DNA from: Ruminococcus flavefaciens
GTDB lineage: Bacteria; Bacillota; Clostridia; Oscillospirales; Ruminococcaceae
DNA length: 64,000 bases
Assembly: GCA_002310115.1 (NCBI GenBank)
Contig: DBYI01000083.1
Span: 1-64,000 of the forward strand
Reading direction: 5' to 3'
Shown here piece after piece: positions 25,625 through 34,417 of the stretch (the stretch's first letter is position 1; each line of letters begins with the position of its first letter). A program made the translations under genes and the position numbers. Under the pieces are notes generated by a model, which saw only the letters and a program-made list of their open reading frames with translations, was not told the origin of the DNA and made no database searches.

Positions 25625-26712
25625 GTTTTAACTCCTTTTGCTTCTGCAGGCTTATCCGCAGAAAGATTTGCTTTCTTGCGGCGCGCTATTATTATACTCT
25701 GGACAACAAGGAAAATACAAAGCATTGAAGCGTTTGTAATACCTGTCCACCACGCCTCATCAAGGCCTGCTGATGATACTATATTCTGTATGAGAGCAAG
25801 TGAAAGTACGCCGAAAAATGTTCCTATAATATTTCCGACGCCGCCCGTAAGCATCGTTCCTCCGATGATGGAAGAAGCTATGGCATTCATCTCCGCACCA
25901 GTTGCATGAGATGCTGAGCCAGATCCTGCGTGCATAAAATAAACAAATCCACCGATTCCGCCTAAAATTCCGCACATGAGATATGCAAGAAATGTAGTTC
26001 TCTTCACATTTATTCCAAGCATAAGTGCGCTTTGTTTGTTACCGCCAACTGCATAGAAACTTCTTCCTGTCTTTGTCCATTTAAGGAAGAGAAATAGAGC
26101 AGCAACTATAACAAGTGCTACAATAACGCCAATCTCTATATAAGCGTCAATATAAACACCTCTTTTGTTTACAGATCCCATACCAGGAATTATAATTCTT
26201 GTTTCCTTGAGCTTTACAAATGCTTCGTTTTGAACATTGAACGGATTTGTATTTACAATCGTAGTCATACCTCTTGCAAAGAACATTCCGGCAAGAGTAA
26301 CTATAAACGGTTGAATGTCAAGATAAGCTACAAGGAATCCCTGTATAAGACCAAACGCAAGTCCGATACCAAGCGATATCATTATTGCACCAAAAACGCT
26401 TCCACTGTGGTGATCAAGATACACAGCCGAACACATACTTACAAGTGCTGTCATTCCACCAAGTGAGATGTCAATTCCGCCTGTTATCATTACCAGCGTC
26501 ATTCCACAGGCAAGTATTATCAAGGCAGCATTTGCATTTAACATATTAAAAAATGTCTGAGCTTTGAGGAAGCCTGCACCAAGTCCGAATATCGCAAATA
26601 AATACATGATTATAAATACGATTATCGTAATGGACATAAGCAAATTAGTATCTGATATTCCTCCAAGCAGACGACGGCGTTTTGCGCCGACATTCATATC
26701 TGTTTGCGGCAT
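25621..26712 (-). CDS. Sugar ABC transporter permease (YjfF-like)
   Basis: A 363-residue RbsC-family permease with about eight to ten membrane helices and the typical TGGIDISLGG and LTGGVGNIIGTF segments. It pairs with the second permease and the double ATPase as in YtfQRT-YjfF. GGAGG is placed before the ATG at 26712. Arabinose is the expected substrate from context. Confidence 0.9.
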   Translation of the reverse strand: MPQTDMNVGAKRRRLLGGISDTNLLMSITIIVFIIMYLFAIFGLGAGFLKAQTFFNMLNANAALIILACGMTLVMITGGIDISLGGMTALVSMCSAVYLDHHSGSVFGAIMISLGIGLAFGLIQGFLVAYLDIQPFIVTLAGMFFARGMTTIVNTNPFNVQNEAFVKLKETRIIIPGMGSVNKRGVYIDAYIEIGVIVALVIVAALFLFLKWTKTGRSFYAVGGNKQSALMLGINVKRTTFLAYLMCGILGGIGGFVYFMHAGSGSASHATGAEMNAIASSIIGGTMLTGGVGNIIGTFFGVLSLALIQNIVSSAGLDEAWWTGITNASMLCIFLVVQSIIIARRKKANLSADKPAEAKGVKT

Positions 26713-26742
26713 AAATCATTCCTCCGTTCTGCGCCGATGTTA

Positions 26743-27840
26743 TCAGGTACTACTCCCCGCTTTTGCAGGGGCACGCAGCTTTTTGAAAAACGCTGCGATC
26801 TTTTCTCTTACTATCGGTGCACTAAGTATAACAAGAACAATAACTACTACTGCTTTGTATGCAGGAAGTGCATCCGACTGTACCTGAAGCTTGTAAAGCG
26901 TTGTGGTAAGGAACTGAATAACATATGCTCCGAGCACTGAAGCAGAAATGTTGAATTTACCTCCGCCAAGTGAGTTACCTCCAAGAGCTACTGCAAGGAT
27001 AGCATCCATTTCAATATCCTTCGCAATTACTGAATAGTTTATTGTACCTATTCTTGCCACCTTTATGAAACCAACAACTGCAACACAGAGTCCGAGGATT
27101 ACATAAGTGACAAACTTTATAAGAGCTGGATTAAGTCCGTTCAGACGCGAAGTCTTCTCGTTGATACCAACAGACTGAACATATAACCTAAGATTCGTGA
27201 ATTTCATAACAAGCCATATGACAATAAAGCATAGTACTGCTATGAATACTGGTGTCTGCACAGGAATTCCTGGGAAAACAGTTCCGAAATTCAAGAAAGT
27301 CTTATCACTTACTACAGGAAGCTCATTATTGTTTATCCACGCAGCTATTGAACGACCCGCAGTAAAAAGGATAAGCGTTGCAACCATTGGCTGTATCTTG
27401 AAAATTGATACAAGTGCTCCATTAAAAGCACCGAAAGCCATTGCAACAAGACAGCTTACAAGAAATGCAACTATAATCGGAGCCTGCAAGCTTTCAGGAC
27501 GAGAATTCGTACCGCAAAGCACTCGTAGTATCACGCTTCCGCTAATAGCTATCGCAGCACCGACACTGATATCCTGTCCACGTGAAGAAGCTGTTACAAG
27601 AGTCATGCCGATAGCTAGTATGGCAAGCTCTGAGCCGTAGTCAATAATTGAAATGAGATTTCCTGAAAGAATAGGATTTCCATCGTTATTGTGCCCAAGA
27701 GTTATCTTGAAGAACGACGGGTCAACTATAAAGTTGAAAATAGCAAGTATTATCAGAGCAGCGATCGGTATAAAAATCTGTTTTCTGATAATGGCTGTCA
27801 GAATCGATGTTTTCTGAGCCGTTTTAACATCTGATGCCAT
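26743..27840 (-). CDS. Sugar ABC transporter permease (YtfT/RbsC-like)
   Basis: A 365-residue RbsC-type permease containing SRGQDISVGAAIAISG and AVALGGNSLGGGKFNISAS. It is the partner of the preceding permease; 30 bp separate the genes. The start at 27840 follows GGGAGGTGA and touches the ATPase stop (TAATG). Confidence 0.9.
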   Translation of the reverse strand: MASDVKTAQKTSILTAIIRKQIFIPIAALIILAIFNFIVDPSFFKITLGHNNDGNPILSGNLISIIDYGSELAILAIGMTLVTASSRGQDISVGAAIAISGSVILRVLCGTNSRPESLQAPIIVAFLVSCLVAMAFGAFNGALVSIFKIQPMVATLILFTAGRSIAAWINNNELPVVSDKTFLNFGTVFPGIPVQTPVFIAVLCFIVIWLVMKFTNLRLYVQSVGINEKTSRLNGLNPALIKFVTYVILGLCVAVVGFIKVARIGTINYSVIAKDIEMDAILAVALGGNSLGGGKFNISASVLGAYVIQFLTTTLYKLQVQSDALPAYKAVVVIVLVILSAPIVREKIAAFFKKLRAPAKAGSST

Positions 27841-29351
27841 TACCGATCACCTCCCGCTATAGTATTCATGATAGTATTCTGAGTAAGTTCGTCACCAGTA
27901 AGTTCGCCTACAAGCTTACGATCACGCATAACGAGAAGCCTTGAACAAGTACGTAACATCTCGTCCGTCTCAGATGAGATAAAAGTAATGCTCATGCCTT
28001 CGGAAGCAAGTTTGAGAACGAGCTTCTGAATATCTACCTTTGTTCCAACATCTATTCCACGGGTAGGTTCATCAAGAATAAGGTATTCTGGATTAGTAAG
28101 CAACCAACGTCCGAGGATAACCTTCTGCTGATTACCACCAGAAAGAGACTTTATAGGTGTATTCACAGAAGCAGTCTTGATATCAAGCAGCTTTATATAC
28201 TCCTCTGCAAATTTTACAGCTTCAGCCTTGGAAAATGGCTTAAAGAATCCTTTTTTCACCTGTAATGCAAGTATGATATTGTCCTTTACAGATAAATCAC
28301 CAACTATTCCGTCCCTCTTACGGTCTTCAGGAAGATAAGCTATACCGTTCTTCATGGCATCAATTGGCTTATTAATCTTAACTTCCTTGCCATTAACTTT
28401 TACCTTGCCACCTGTTACCTTGTCAGCACCGAATATAGCTCTTACACACTCGCTTCTTCCCGAACCGAGCAGTCCGGTAAAACCATTTACCTCGCCTTTG
28501 CGTATATTAAAATTGAACGGCTTAATACCCTCGGAACTGCAAAGTTCCTCGGCTTCATATACATAACCTTTGTTTTCCTTGCTGAACGGCGGTGCATCGT
28601 TCTTGATATCAGCCATATCATCAAGCTCTTTACCAAGCATTTTCGATACAAGCTGTATACGTGGAAGCTTTTCTATCTCATACTCACCAACGAGCTGTCC
28701 ATCGCGAAGCACGGTAATCCTGTCGCATACCTCATAAACCTGGTCAAGGAAATGAGTAACAAAGATTATTCCGACGCCTCGTTCTTTCAGTTGTCTCATT
28801 AGTTTGAAGAGCTTTGCGACCTCCGATTCGTCTAGAGATGAAGTCGGCTCATCAAGTATGAGTACACTGCACTCCATATCAACAGCCCTAGCAATTGCAA
28901 CCATTTGTTGTACAGCTATGGAGCAGCTTGCAAGCTGCTGTGTAGGTTTTACGCCTATTCCCAGTGAATCAAGCAGTTCTCCTGCCTTTTTATTCATGCT
29001 TCGCCATTTCACAAGCTGACTTTTACCTCTGCCTAGAAAAATATTCTCGGCTACCGAAAGATTTGGACACAGTGATATTTCCTGATATACTGTGCTAATG
29101 CCTAAATTCTGAGCTTCCTGTGGCGAATGTATCTGAACCGGACCATTTTGTCCCTTGATAAAGATATCTCCGCTATCCTTAATGTATACACCCGTAAGAA
29201 CTTTTATGAGTGTGGATTTTCCTGCGCCGTTTTCGCCCATAAGAGCATGTATCTCACCACTTCGCAAAGTAAAATCAACATTTGAAAGAGCTTTTACACC
29301 AGGAAAGGTCTTGTATATCCCTCGCATCTCCAGCAATGATTTCTCCTGCAT
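27840..29351 (-). CDS. Sugar ABC transporter ATP-binding protein (two ATPase domains)
   Basis: A 503-residue MglA/AraG/YtfR-type protein with two nucleotide-binding domains. The first has GENGAGKSTLIK and Walker B LILDEPTSSLD; the second has the degenerate P-loop GLLGSGRSECVR and signature LSGGNQQKVILGRWL. The ATG at 29351 (MQEKSLLEM) is chosen because CTTAGGAGG lies just upstream; the frame extends further without such a site. It energises uptake with the two permeases. Confidence 0.93.
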   Translation of the reverse strand: MQEKSLLEMRGIYKTFPGVKALSNVDFTLRSGEIHALMGENGAGKSTLIKVLTGVYIKDSGDIFIKGQNGPVQIHSPQEAQNLGISTVYQEISLCPNLSVAENIFLGRGKSQLVKWRSMNKKAGELLDSLGIGVKPTQQLASCSIAVQQMVAIARAVDMECSVLILDEPTSSLDESEVAKLFKLMRQLKERGVGIIFVTHFLDQVYEVCDRITVLRDGQLVGEYEIEKLPRIQLVSKMLGKELDDMADIKNDAPPFSKENKGYVYEAEELCSSEGIKPFNFNIRKGEVNGFTGLLGSGRSECVRAIFGADKVTGGKVKVNGKEVKINKPIDAMKNGIAYLPEDRKRDGIVGDLSVKDNIILALQVKKGFFKPFSKAEAVKFAEEYIKLLDIKTASVNTPIKSLSGGNQQKVILGRWLLTNPEYLILDEPTRGIDVGTKVDIQKLVLKLASEGMSITFISSETDEMLRTCSRLLVMRDRKLVGELTGDELTQNTIMNTIAGGDR

Positions 29352-29418
29352 TGCTTTGCCTCCTAAGTGATTTTTCATAATGTTCTGTATTATAAATACG
29401 TATTAATTTTTAAAATTA

Positions 29419-29457
29419 GTGCGGTGACATTAAGCATTCACGGATGCGTCACCGCAC
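29419..29457 (-). terminator. Hairpin between binding-protein and ATPase genes
   Basis: A perfect 10-bp stem, GTGCGGTGAC (29419-29428) with GTCACCGCAC (29448-29457), has only a weak T-tract on the minus strand. It is likely a partial terminator or mRNA 3' stabiliser giving extra binding protein. Confidence 0.6.
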
Positions 29458-29493
29458 TTGATTTAATTATTCAGTGTCCTGTAACACTATAAT

Positions 29494-30567
29494 TTAGATA
29501 CCGTACTGCTCAACATCAGCATCAGTAATAGTCTTTGCGTCAAAGCCCTTTTCGTCCATAATGATAGTCTTCTGAGAGAGTGTCTCGCCATTTTCGAGCT
29601 TATCAATTATATCCTTGATATATGATGCCTGGAAAGGATTACACTGTCCATCATAATTCCAATTGCCGTCCTTGAGCTCCTTAAGTGCCCACTTGTTGCA
29701 GTCGAAGCCTATAACGACTACATCCTTGTCAACACCATGAGAAATATTTGCTTTATCTAAAGCAGCAACTGCACCCATTGCCATATCATCGTTCTCTGCA
29801 TAGATAACATTGAATGATTTACCAGCATCAATAACTGACTGAACGATTTGCTGCGCCTTTTCAGCATTCCATTCAGCAGTCTGCTGTGCAACAATGTTCC
29901 AGCCAAGTTCCTTGGCAGTATCATCGAGAGCACCAGAACGTCCCTTCTGAGCAGCAGATCCCATTACACCCTGAAGATGAATAATATCATATGCCTTGAG
30001 ATCCTGTGACTTGAGCCAATCAACAGCCTGTTCGCCTTCCTTTGCCATGTCAGAAACTATTGAAGCTTCATAGAGGCTCTCGTCAGCATCAATAGTACGG
30101 TCGAATAGTATAACTCTTACGCCTGCAGCCTGTGCATCCTTTAAAACTGAATCCCAACCTGCAGTATCAGCTGCTGAAAGAAGAAGATAATCAACTTCAT
30201 CCTGAATAAACTTCTGAGCCGCATTGATCTGCTCCTCATTCTTAAGACTGTAAGTAAAGGAAGCATCAAAACCGTTTTCCTTGGTAAATGTTGCCTTAAG
30301 GTCATTAACATTAGCTGTACGGTAGCCTGACTCGTTCGGATCGTTATTGATAATGCCTACTTTAATCAATCCGTCCGACTTATTGTCATCGGCACTGTTG
30401 TCATCGGCCTTGTTGTCATCATCATTTGCTGTGTCCGCACTTGTAGTTTTGGGAGCCTGTGTTGTGTCAGTTTTGTCTGTTGAGCTACTTGTACTGCCAC
30501 AGCCAGCGAACATTGTACCACAAAGAATCATACTTGCCGCCATTGCTAAAATTTTTTTCATTTTCAT
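29494..30567 (-). CDS. Sugar ABC transporter substrate-binding lipoprotein (YtfQ-like)
   Basis: A 357-residue lipoprotein: signal peptide with lipobox MFAGC, a Thr/Asp-rich linker repeating D-N-K/S (about 25-65), then a type I periplasmic-binding fold (VGIINNDPNESGYRTANV, VRVILFDRTIDAD, YAENDDMAMGAVAALD). It resembles YtfQ/AraF-type sugar binders. The ATG at 30567 follows GGAGG; a long upstream extension lacks an RBS. It is the first structural gene of the arabinose operon. Confidence 0.92.
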   Translation of the reverse strand: MKMKKILAMAASMILCGTMFAGCGSTSSSTDKTDTTQAPKTTSADTANDDDNKADDNSADDNKSDGLIKVGIINNDPNESGYRTANVNDLKATFTKENGFDASFTYSLKNEEQINAAQKFIQDEVDYLLLSAADTAGWDSVLKDAQAAGVRVILFDRTIDADESLYEASIVSDMAKEGEQAVDWLKSQDLKAYDIIHLQGVMGSAAQKGRSGALDDTAKELGWNIVAQQTAEWNAEKAQQIVQSVIDAGKSFNVIYAENDDMAMGAVAALDKANISHGVDKDVVVIGFDCNKWALKELKDGNWNYDGQCNPFQASYIKDIIDKLENGETLSQKTIIMDEKGFDAKTITDADVEQYGI

Positions 30568-30618
30568 AATCAAAATTCCTCCATCCGAATTTATTATCCC
30601 ATTAACGAACAATCCGTT

Positions 30619-30656
30619 AACTTGTACTTACATTATAATCAATTTGTACTTACATT
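30619..30656 (-). promoter_or_regulatory. Two AraR-like boxes over the arabinose operon promoter
   Basis: Two near-identical 16-bp sites, aacttgtacttacatt (30619-30634) and aatttgtacttacatt (30641-30656), lie 22 bp apart, about two helical turns. They resemble the B. subtilis AraR site ATTTGTACGTACAAAT. A minus-strand -10 (TATAAT, 30632-30637) overlaps the first box, so binding would block transcription. Confidence 0.7.
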
Positions 30657-30716
30657 GATACCAAAAATGTTACACTAAATGTTTATTATTTTTTGGATAT
30701 ACATTCTGTTTTGATT

Positions 30717-31409
30717 TCAGGGGCATATATTCGCACTATTCTGGAACTGTCTTGGAGTCTGCCCGGTATACTTCTTGAAAATCTGGCTAAAGTACCTGTA
30801 GTCGCGAAATCCCACGTCATATGCTATCTCGTAAATCATCTTTGACGTACAGCAGAGAAGCTCCCTTGCACGCGCTATTCTAGCAACAGCAATATATTCG
30901 GACAAATTTTGTCCGTACTCCTTCTTAAACTGTGCACTGAGATAAGAGGGGCTCAGCCCAACAGCCTCTGCTACTAGCAGAAGGGAAAGCTCGTCGTTCA
31001 TGTAGTTCTTGTCTATGTAGTCCCTTGCCTTTGCAACTATGCTTCTGCTACTCTCTTTTGCCGATTCTACGCGCCACATTATACAATCGTGGATTATCTT
31101 ATGCAAGAACTTCATAGTATCGTCCTCTGTCATGAGCTCGGTACCTATATCATCAGCAGTACCAAAATGTCCAAAGAACTTTTCATTGCTCACACCTATC
31201 TTCCGAGCAAATGTATGTGCTGCAACATATATGTCCATACATACGTACAATCTTATCATAAGCGACTTTATCCTTGTATACTCAACTTCACTCAATATAT
31301 TGTCAAGCATTTCGTCACAGTTTTCAAGGCAGCCGCTTTGCAGAAGATCCTCGATCTTCTTAATATCAAGACGTTTAACATCCTGAGCCATATCTTTTTT
31401 ATCATTCAT
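30717..31409 (-). CDS. AraC-family transcriptional regulator
   Basis: A 230-residue regulator whose C-terminal 100 residues hold the double helix-turn-helix (LLVAEAVGLSPSYLSAQFKK, core GLSPSYLSAQFKKEYG, and IAYDVGFRDYRYFSQIFKKY). The N-terminal 120 residues are a helical sensor of unknown ligand. AGGGG lies before the ATG at 31409. It follows the AraR-like gene after 47 bp and probably adds positive control of arabinose genes. Confidence 0.87.
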   Translation of the reverse strand: MNDKKDMAQDVKRLDIKKIEDLLQSGCLENCDEMLDNILSEVEYTRIKSLMIRLYVCMDIYVAAHTFARKIGVSNEKFFGHFGTADDIGTELMTEDDTMKFLHKIIHDCIMWRVESAKESSRSIVAKARDYIDKNYMNDELSLLLVAEAVGLSPSYLSAQFKKEYGQNLSEYIAVARIARARELLCCTSKMIYEIAYDVGFRDYRYFSQIFKKYTGQTPRQFQNSANICP

Positions 31410-31456
31410 AATAATACCCCTCACGCTCCATTAAAACTGTCTTTTCTTTATATAAC

Positions 31457-32545
31457 TCAGAGCTTTTTGACAGACTCCCTTATTTTTAACTCGGGAGTAA
31501 ATATGATGTCTTCATTTTCGTCGGTAAAAGTATTTATTTTGTCTATAAGCTTCTCCGCAACAGCTTCGCCAAGCTTTCTCTGCGGATGAATTACTGTTGT
31601 AAGCGGAACATCGCATATCGAAGCATATTTTGAATCATCAGCACCTACAATTGAAAGATCTTCGGGTACATTTATGTCATGCACCTTACAGAATTGTAGC
31701 AGTTTGATAGCGATGTTGTCATTATAACATACAACAGCAGTTATCTCGCTTAGGAACTCCAGCAAATGGTTTCCACCTGATGTAAAAATAAAGTTCTTAT
31801 CAGTAGTTGCAAACCACATGACATTTTCTTCTGCGTTTTTTAGCCCGTGTGCTATACAACTCTTAATAAAGCCGCTGTAACGCTTATGCCCCTGTATATC
31901 ATCGAGTGCAAACAATCCAGCTATCTTTGTGTGACCGCATTCAAATAAGTAATCTGTTGCTATTCTGCCTACCGCTTCGTCATCCATAGCAACACAGGGA
32001 TACTCCGACCACGGATAGTTGGCATTAAAGAAAACAACTGGAATATTATTTCTTCTAAGCTGGTCGTAAAGTGCCATATTCGGATTTGGAAGCGCGCTCT
32101 TGGATGGCTCTACGATAAGCCCCTGAACTCCACCTGATATCATGCTCTGTAAAGCCTGCTGTTCCTCAGCTACTTTATTATGTGTTATCGCAAGCTGCAT
32201 GGAGTAGCCCGAATCGTTAAGCACACTTTCGATGCCTGTTACTATCTGCGGAAAAATGTAATCCGTAAAATACGTAGAAATTACGCCTATGTTTCTCGTC
32301 TGGACCGAAGAAGTCGGAATACTCTGCGCATATCCTCCTGATACAAACGCTCCACTGCCTCTGACACGACAGATCACGTTTTCGTTCTCAAGACACATAA
32401 GTGCTTGACGTACGGTCTGTCTACTGACGCCATGTATTTCACAAAGCTCCTTTTCAGTTAGAAAACGGTCTCTTGGTCTAAGTCCTTTAGAAGTTATATA
32501 GTTCTTAGCCCATTCCACAATCGTCAAATATTTATAATCTTCCAT
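31457..32545 (-). CDS. araR: AraR-type arabinose repressor (GntR DNA-binding, LacI-like sensor)
   Basis: A 362-residue chimera: GntR winged helix in residues 1-70 (LTEKELCEIHGVSRQTVRQA) joined to a periplasmic-binding-protein-like sensor (NIGVISTYFTDYIFPQIVTGI, core IGVISTYFTDYIFPQI, and VGADDSKYASICDVPLTTV). This is the B. subtilis AraR architecture; L-arabinose is the expected inducer. The ATG at 32545 is chosen after GGAGG. AraR-like sites precede both this gene (32603-32618) and the transporter operon. Confidence 0.9.
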   Translation of the reverse strand: MEDYKYLTIVEWAKNYITSKGLRPRDRFLTEKELCEIHGVSRQTVRQALMCLENENVICRVRGSGAFVSGGYAQSIPTSSVQTRNIGVISTYFTDYIFPQIVTGIESVLNDSGYSMQLAITHNKVAEEQQALQSMISGGVQGLIVEPSKSALPNPNMALYDQLRRNNIPVVFFNANYPWSEYPCVAMDDEAVGRIATDYLFECGHTKIAGLFALDDIQGHKRYSGFIKSCIAHGLKNAEENVMWFATTDKNFIFTSGGNHLLEFLSEITAVVCYNDNIAIKLLQFCKVHDINVPEDLSIVGADDSKYASICDVPLTTVIHPQRKLGEAVAEKLIDKINTFTDENEDIIFTPELKIRESVKKL

Positions 32546-32602
32546 AATATCCTCCCACAACCAAAAACAATCGGCTTTTTTTCATAATACCATACAAATC
32601 TT

Positions 32603-32618
32603 AATTTGTAAATACAAC
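32603..32618. promoter_or_regulatory. AraR-like box upstream of araR
   Basis: AATTTGTAAATACAAC contains TTGTA-aa-TACAA symmetry and matches the boxes at 30619-30656, suggesting autoregulation. The rest of 32619-32790 is A/T-rich and shows no gene. Confidence 0.6.
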
Positions 32619-32792
32619 TTCACGATGCAGAACACAAAATTGTATGCACACACAAAAATACTTTCTCCTGATTGTGCATTACAACAAATTTATATTATAT
32701 TATCGTCAATACATCTTTTGATAATTAAAAGAATTTGTATTGTCAATATTTAAATTGTTCCATTCCATAATAAAATATTAATAAAATATCAA

Positions 32793-32821
32793 TTGAATGT
32801 TGTATTAATGTATGATATAAT
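32793..32821 (+). promoter_or_regulatory. Promoter of the GGDEF gene
   Basis: TTGAAT (32793-32798), 17-bp spacer, TATAAT (32816-32821). Confidence 0.7.
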
Positions 32822-32866
32822 ACTATATAAGCTCAAACATCCTTTAACAGAATGCGAGGTATCAAT

Positions 32867-34282
32867 ATGAATTTTAAACAATTACTTGATTCATTCGATT
32901 CCGTAACCTGCATAATGTCAGTTGAAAAGAAACCTGACGGAAGTTATGGCGATATAAGAATAGTTGATGGTAACCAAATGTATATCGACTCAATAGAACG
33001 TAATGATGACACCAATACAGACATAGCAAAGGAAAAAGTATTCGTACCGAACTCTCTTTATACCAAGTACTTTCCTTTTGATCTGAATTTCGAGGATTTC
33101 TGCTATCGTTCTGCTATTAAAAAAGAGGTACTGCATACTTATGTACACCCTGAGAGATTTGATATATGGTTCAATCTTTTCTTCACGCCAATAAAAAGTG
33201 ATGATGAAAATATAGGATATTGTGCATATACATACACAATAACGCTAAATGCTGATTCCAAGCTTATGTCTGATATTTCGCTTGAAACAGCTTCAAATGT
33301 GCTTCAGGCATGTCTAAAGCTATACAGCGGTTCAGATTTTCAGACTTCTATTAACGAAGTCACAACTCATATTCGTCAGCTCTGCCACGCTAACCGATGC
33401 TGCATACTGCTCACTGATTTCAATGCAGGTATGTGCAGACTTTTAAGTGAAGATCATGTTGTTGAAGGTACACAGGGACCGATAACAAGCATAATTACTC
33501 CCGAGTTTTTTGATATTGTACAGACATGGCCTTCAACTATCGACGGCAGTAACCTCCTTATGATAAAAAGTGAAAAAGATATGGAGGCTCTCAAATCCCG
33601 CAATCCAGCATGGTATGAATCTCTTAAGCAATATGACACAAAAACTCTCGTACTTTTTCCTCTCAACTACAACGGAGAAACCAAAGGCTATATCTGGGTA
33701 ACTGAATTCGATGCCAATGACGCACTAAAGATACGTGAAACACTTGAGCTCACAACTTACTTTATATCATACGCTATTGCAAACTATCAGCTTCTGAACC
33801 GTCTTGAGATAATGAGTACTCTTGATCTCCTTACGGGCGTTAAAAATCGTAATGCCATGAATAATCGCGTAAATGCTCTTGTTGACGGCAAAGAAAACTA
33901 TCCCGAAAACCTCCGTATTGTATTTGCTGATCTTAACGGTCTAAAACAAGTCAATGATACAAGTGGCCATATTGCTGGAGATCTCCTAATCAAAAATGCC
34001 GCTTTTATCTTACAGGAGACATTTATAGGAAATGACGTTTACCGCGCAGGCGGCGACGAGTTTGCTGTTTTTGTTGTAGGAATGAGCGACGATGAATTTG
34101 AAAATAAAATTGCCAAACTAAAGAGCTATTCAGAAAGTCCCGAAGGTGTTAGCTTTGCAGTAGGTTACTGCAACGATGAAGGCAGACATGATGTAAGATA
34201 CGCGATGTCTACTGCCGATGAAAAAATGTATGCAGACAAAGAGGAATACTATAAGCGCTATCCAGAGCGCAGGCACAAATAA
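32867..34282 (+). CDS. GGDEF-domain protein (diguanylate cyclase) with PAS- and GAF-like sensors
   Basis: A 471-residue soluble protein: a PAS-like N-terminus (1-130), a GAF-like domain (about 140-300) and a GGDEF domain with the intact motif RAGGDEF (GGDEF at 395-399) after DLLTGVKNRNAM. It would make cyclic di-GMP. The inhibitory I-site (RxxD five residues before GGDEF) is absent; IGND stands there. The ATG at 32867 is chosen, eight bases after GAGGT. A terminator follows directly. The ligand and output are unknown. Confidence 0.87.
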   Translation: MNFKQLLDSFDSVTCIMSVEKKPDGSYGDIRIVDGNQMYIDSIERNDDTNTDIAKEKVFVPNSLYTKYFPFDLNFEDFCYRSAIKKEVLHTYVHPERFDIWFNLFFTPIKSDDENIGYCAYTYTITLNADSKLMSDISLETASNVLQACLKLYSGSDFQTSINEVTTHIRQLCHANRCCILLTDFNAGMCRLLSEDHVVEGTQGPITSIITPEFFDIVQTWPSTIDGSNLLMIKSEKDMEALKSRNPAWYESLKQYDTKTLVLFPLNYNGETKGYIWVTEFDANDALKIRETLELTTYFISYAIANYQLLNRLEIMSTLDLLTGVKNRNAMNNRVNALVDGKENYPENLRIVFADLNGLKQVNDTSGHIAGDLLIKNAAFILQETFIGNDVYRAGGDEFAVFVVGMSDDEFENKIAKLKSYSESPEGVSFAVGYCNDEGRHDVRYAMSTADEKMYADKEEYYKRYPERRHK

Positions 34283-34288
34283 AACAAC

Positions 34289-34320
34289 GTCCCGAAGCAG
34301 ATCAGCTTCGGGACATTTTT
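34289..34320 (+). terminator. Terminator of the GGDEF gene
   Basis: GTCCCGAAGC (34289-34298) pairs with GCTTCGGGAC (34305-34314), then ATTTTT. Confidence 0.9.
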
Positions 34321-34355
34321 ATGCAAAATTTCCACCAAAAATGCAAATGTTCCCT

Positions 34356-34384
34356 TTGACATATCAAACATAAAATGGTATAAT
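34356..34384 (+). promoter_or_regulatory. Consensus promoter of the metallophosphoesterase gene
   Basis: TTGACA (34356-34361), 17-bp spacer, TATAAT (34379-34384). Downstream the leader holds a near repeat (gttattaagacatat and gttattgagacatat) 31 bp apart. Confidence 0.8.
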
Positions 34385-34417
34385 AATGTTATTAAGACAT
34401 ATTATGATAGTATAATT

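Noticed and set aside
30347..30658. Ser/Ala/Leu-repeat ORF on the plus strand
   Set aside because: Produced by the Asp-Asn-Lys repeats of the sugar-binding lipoprotein read in reverse.
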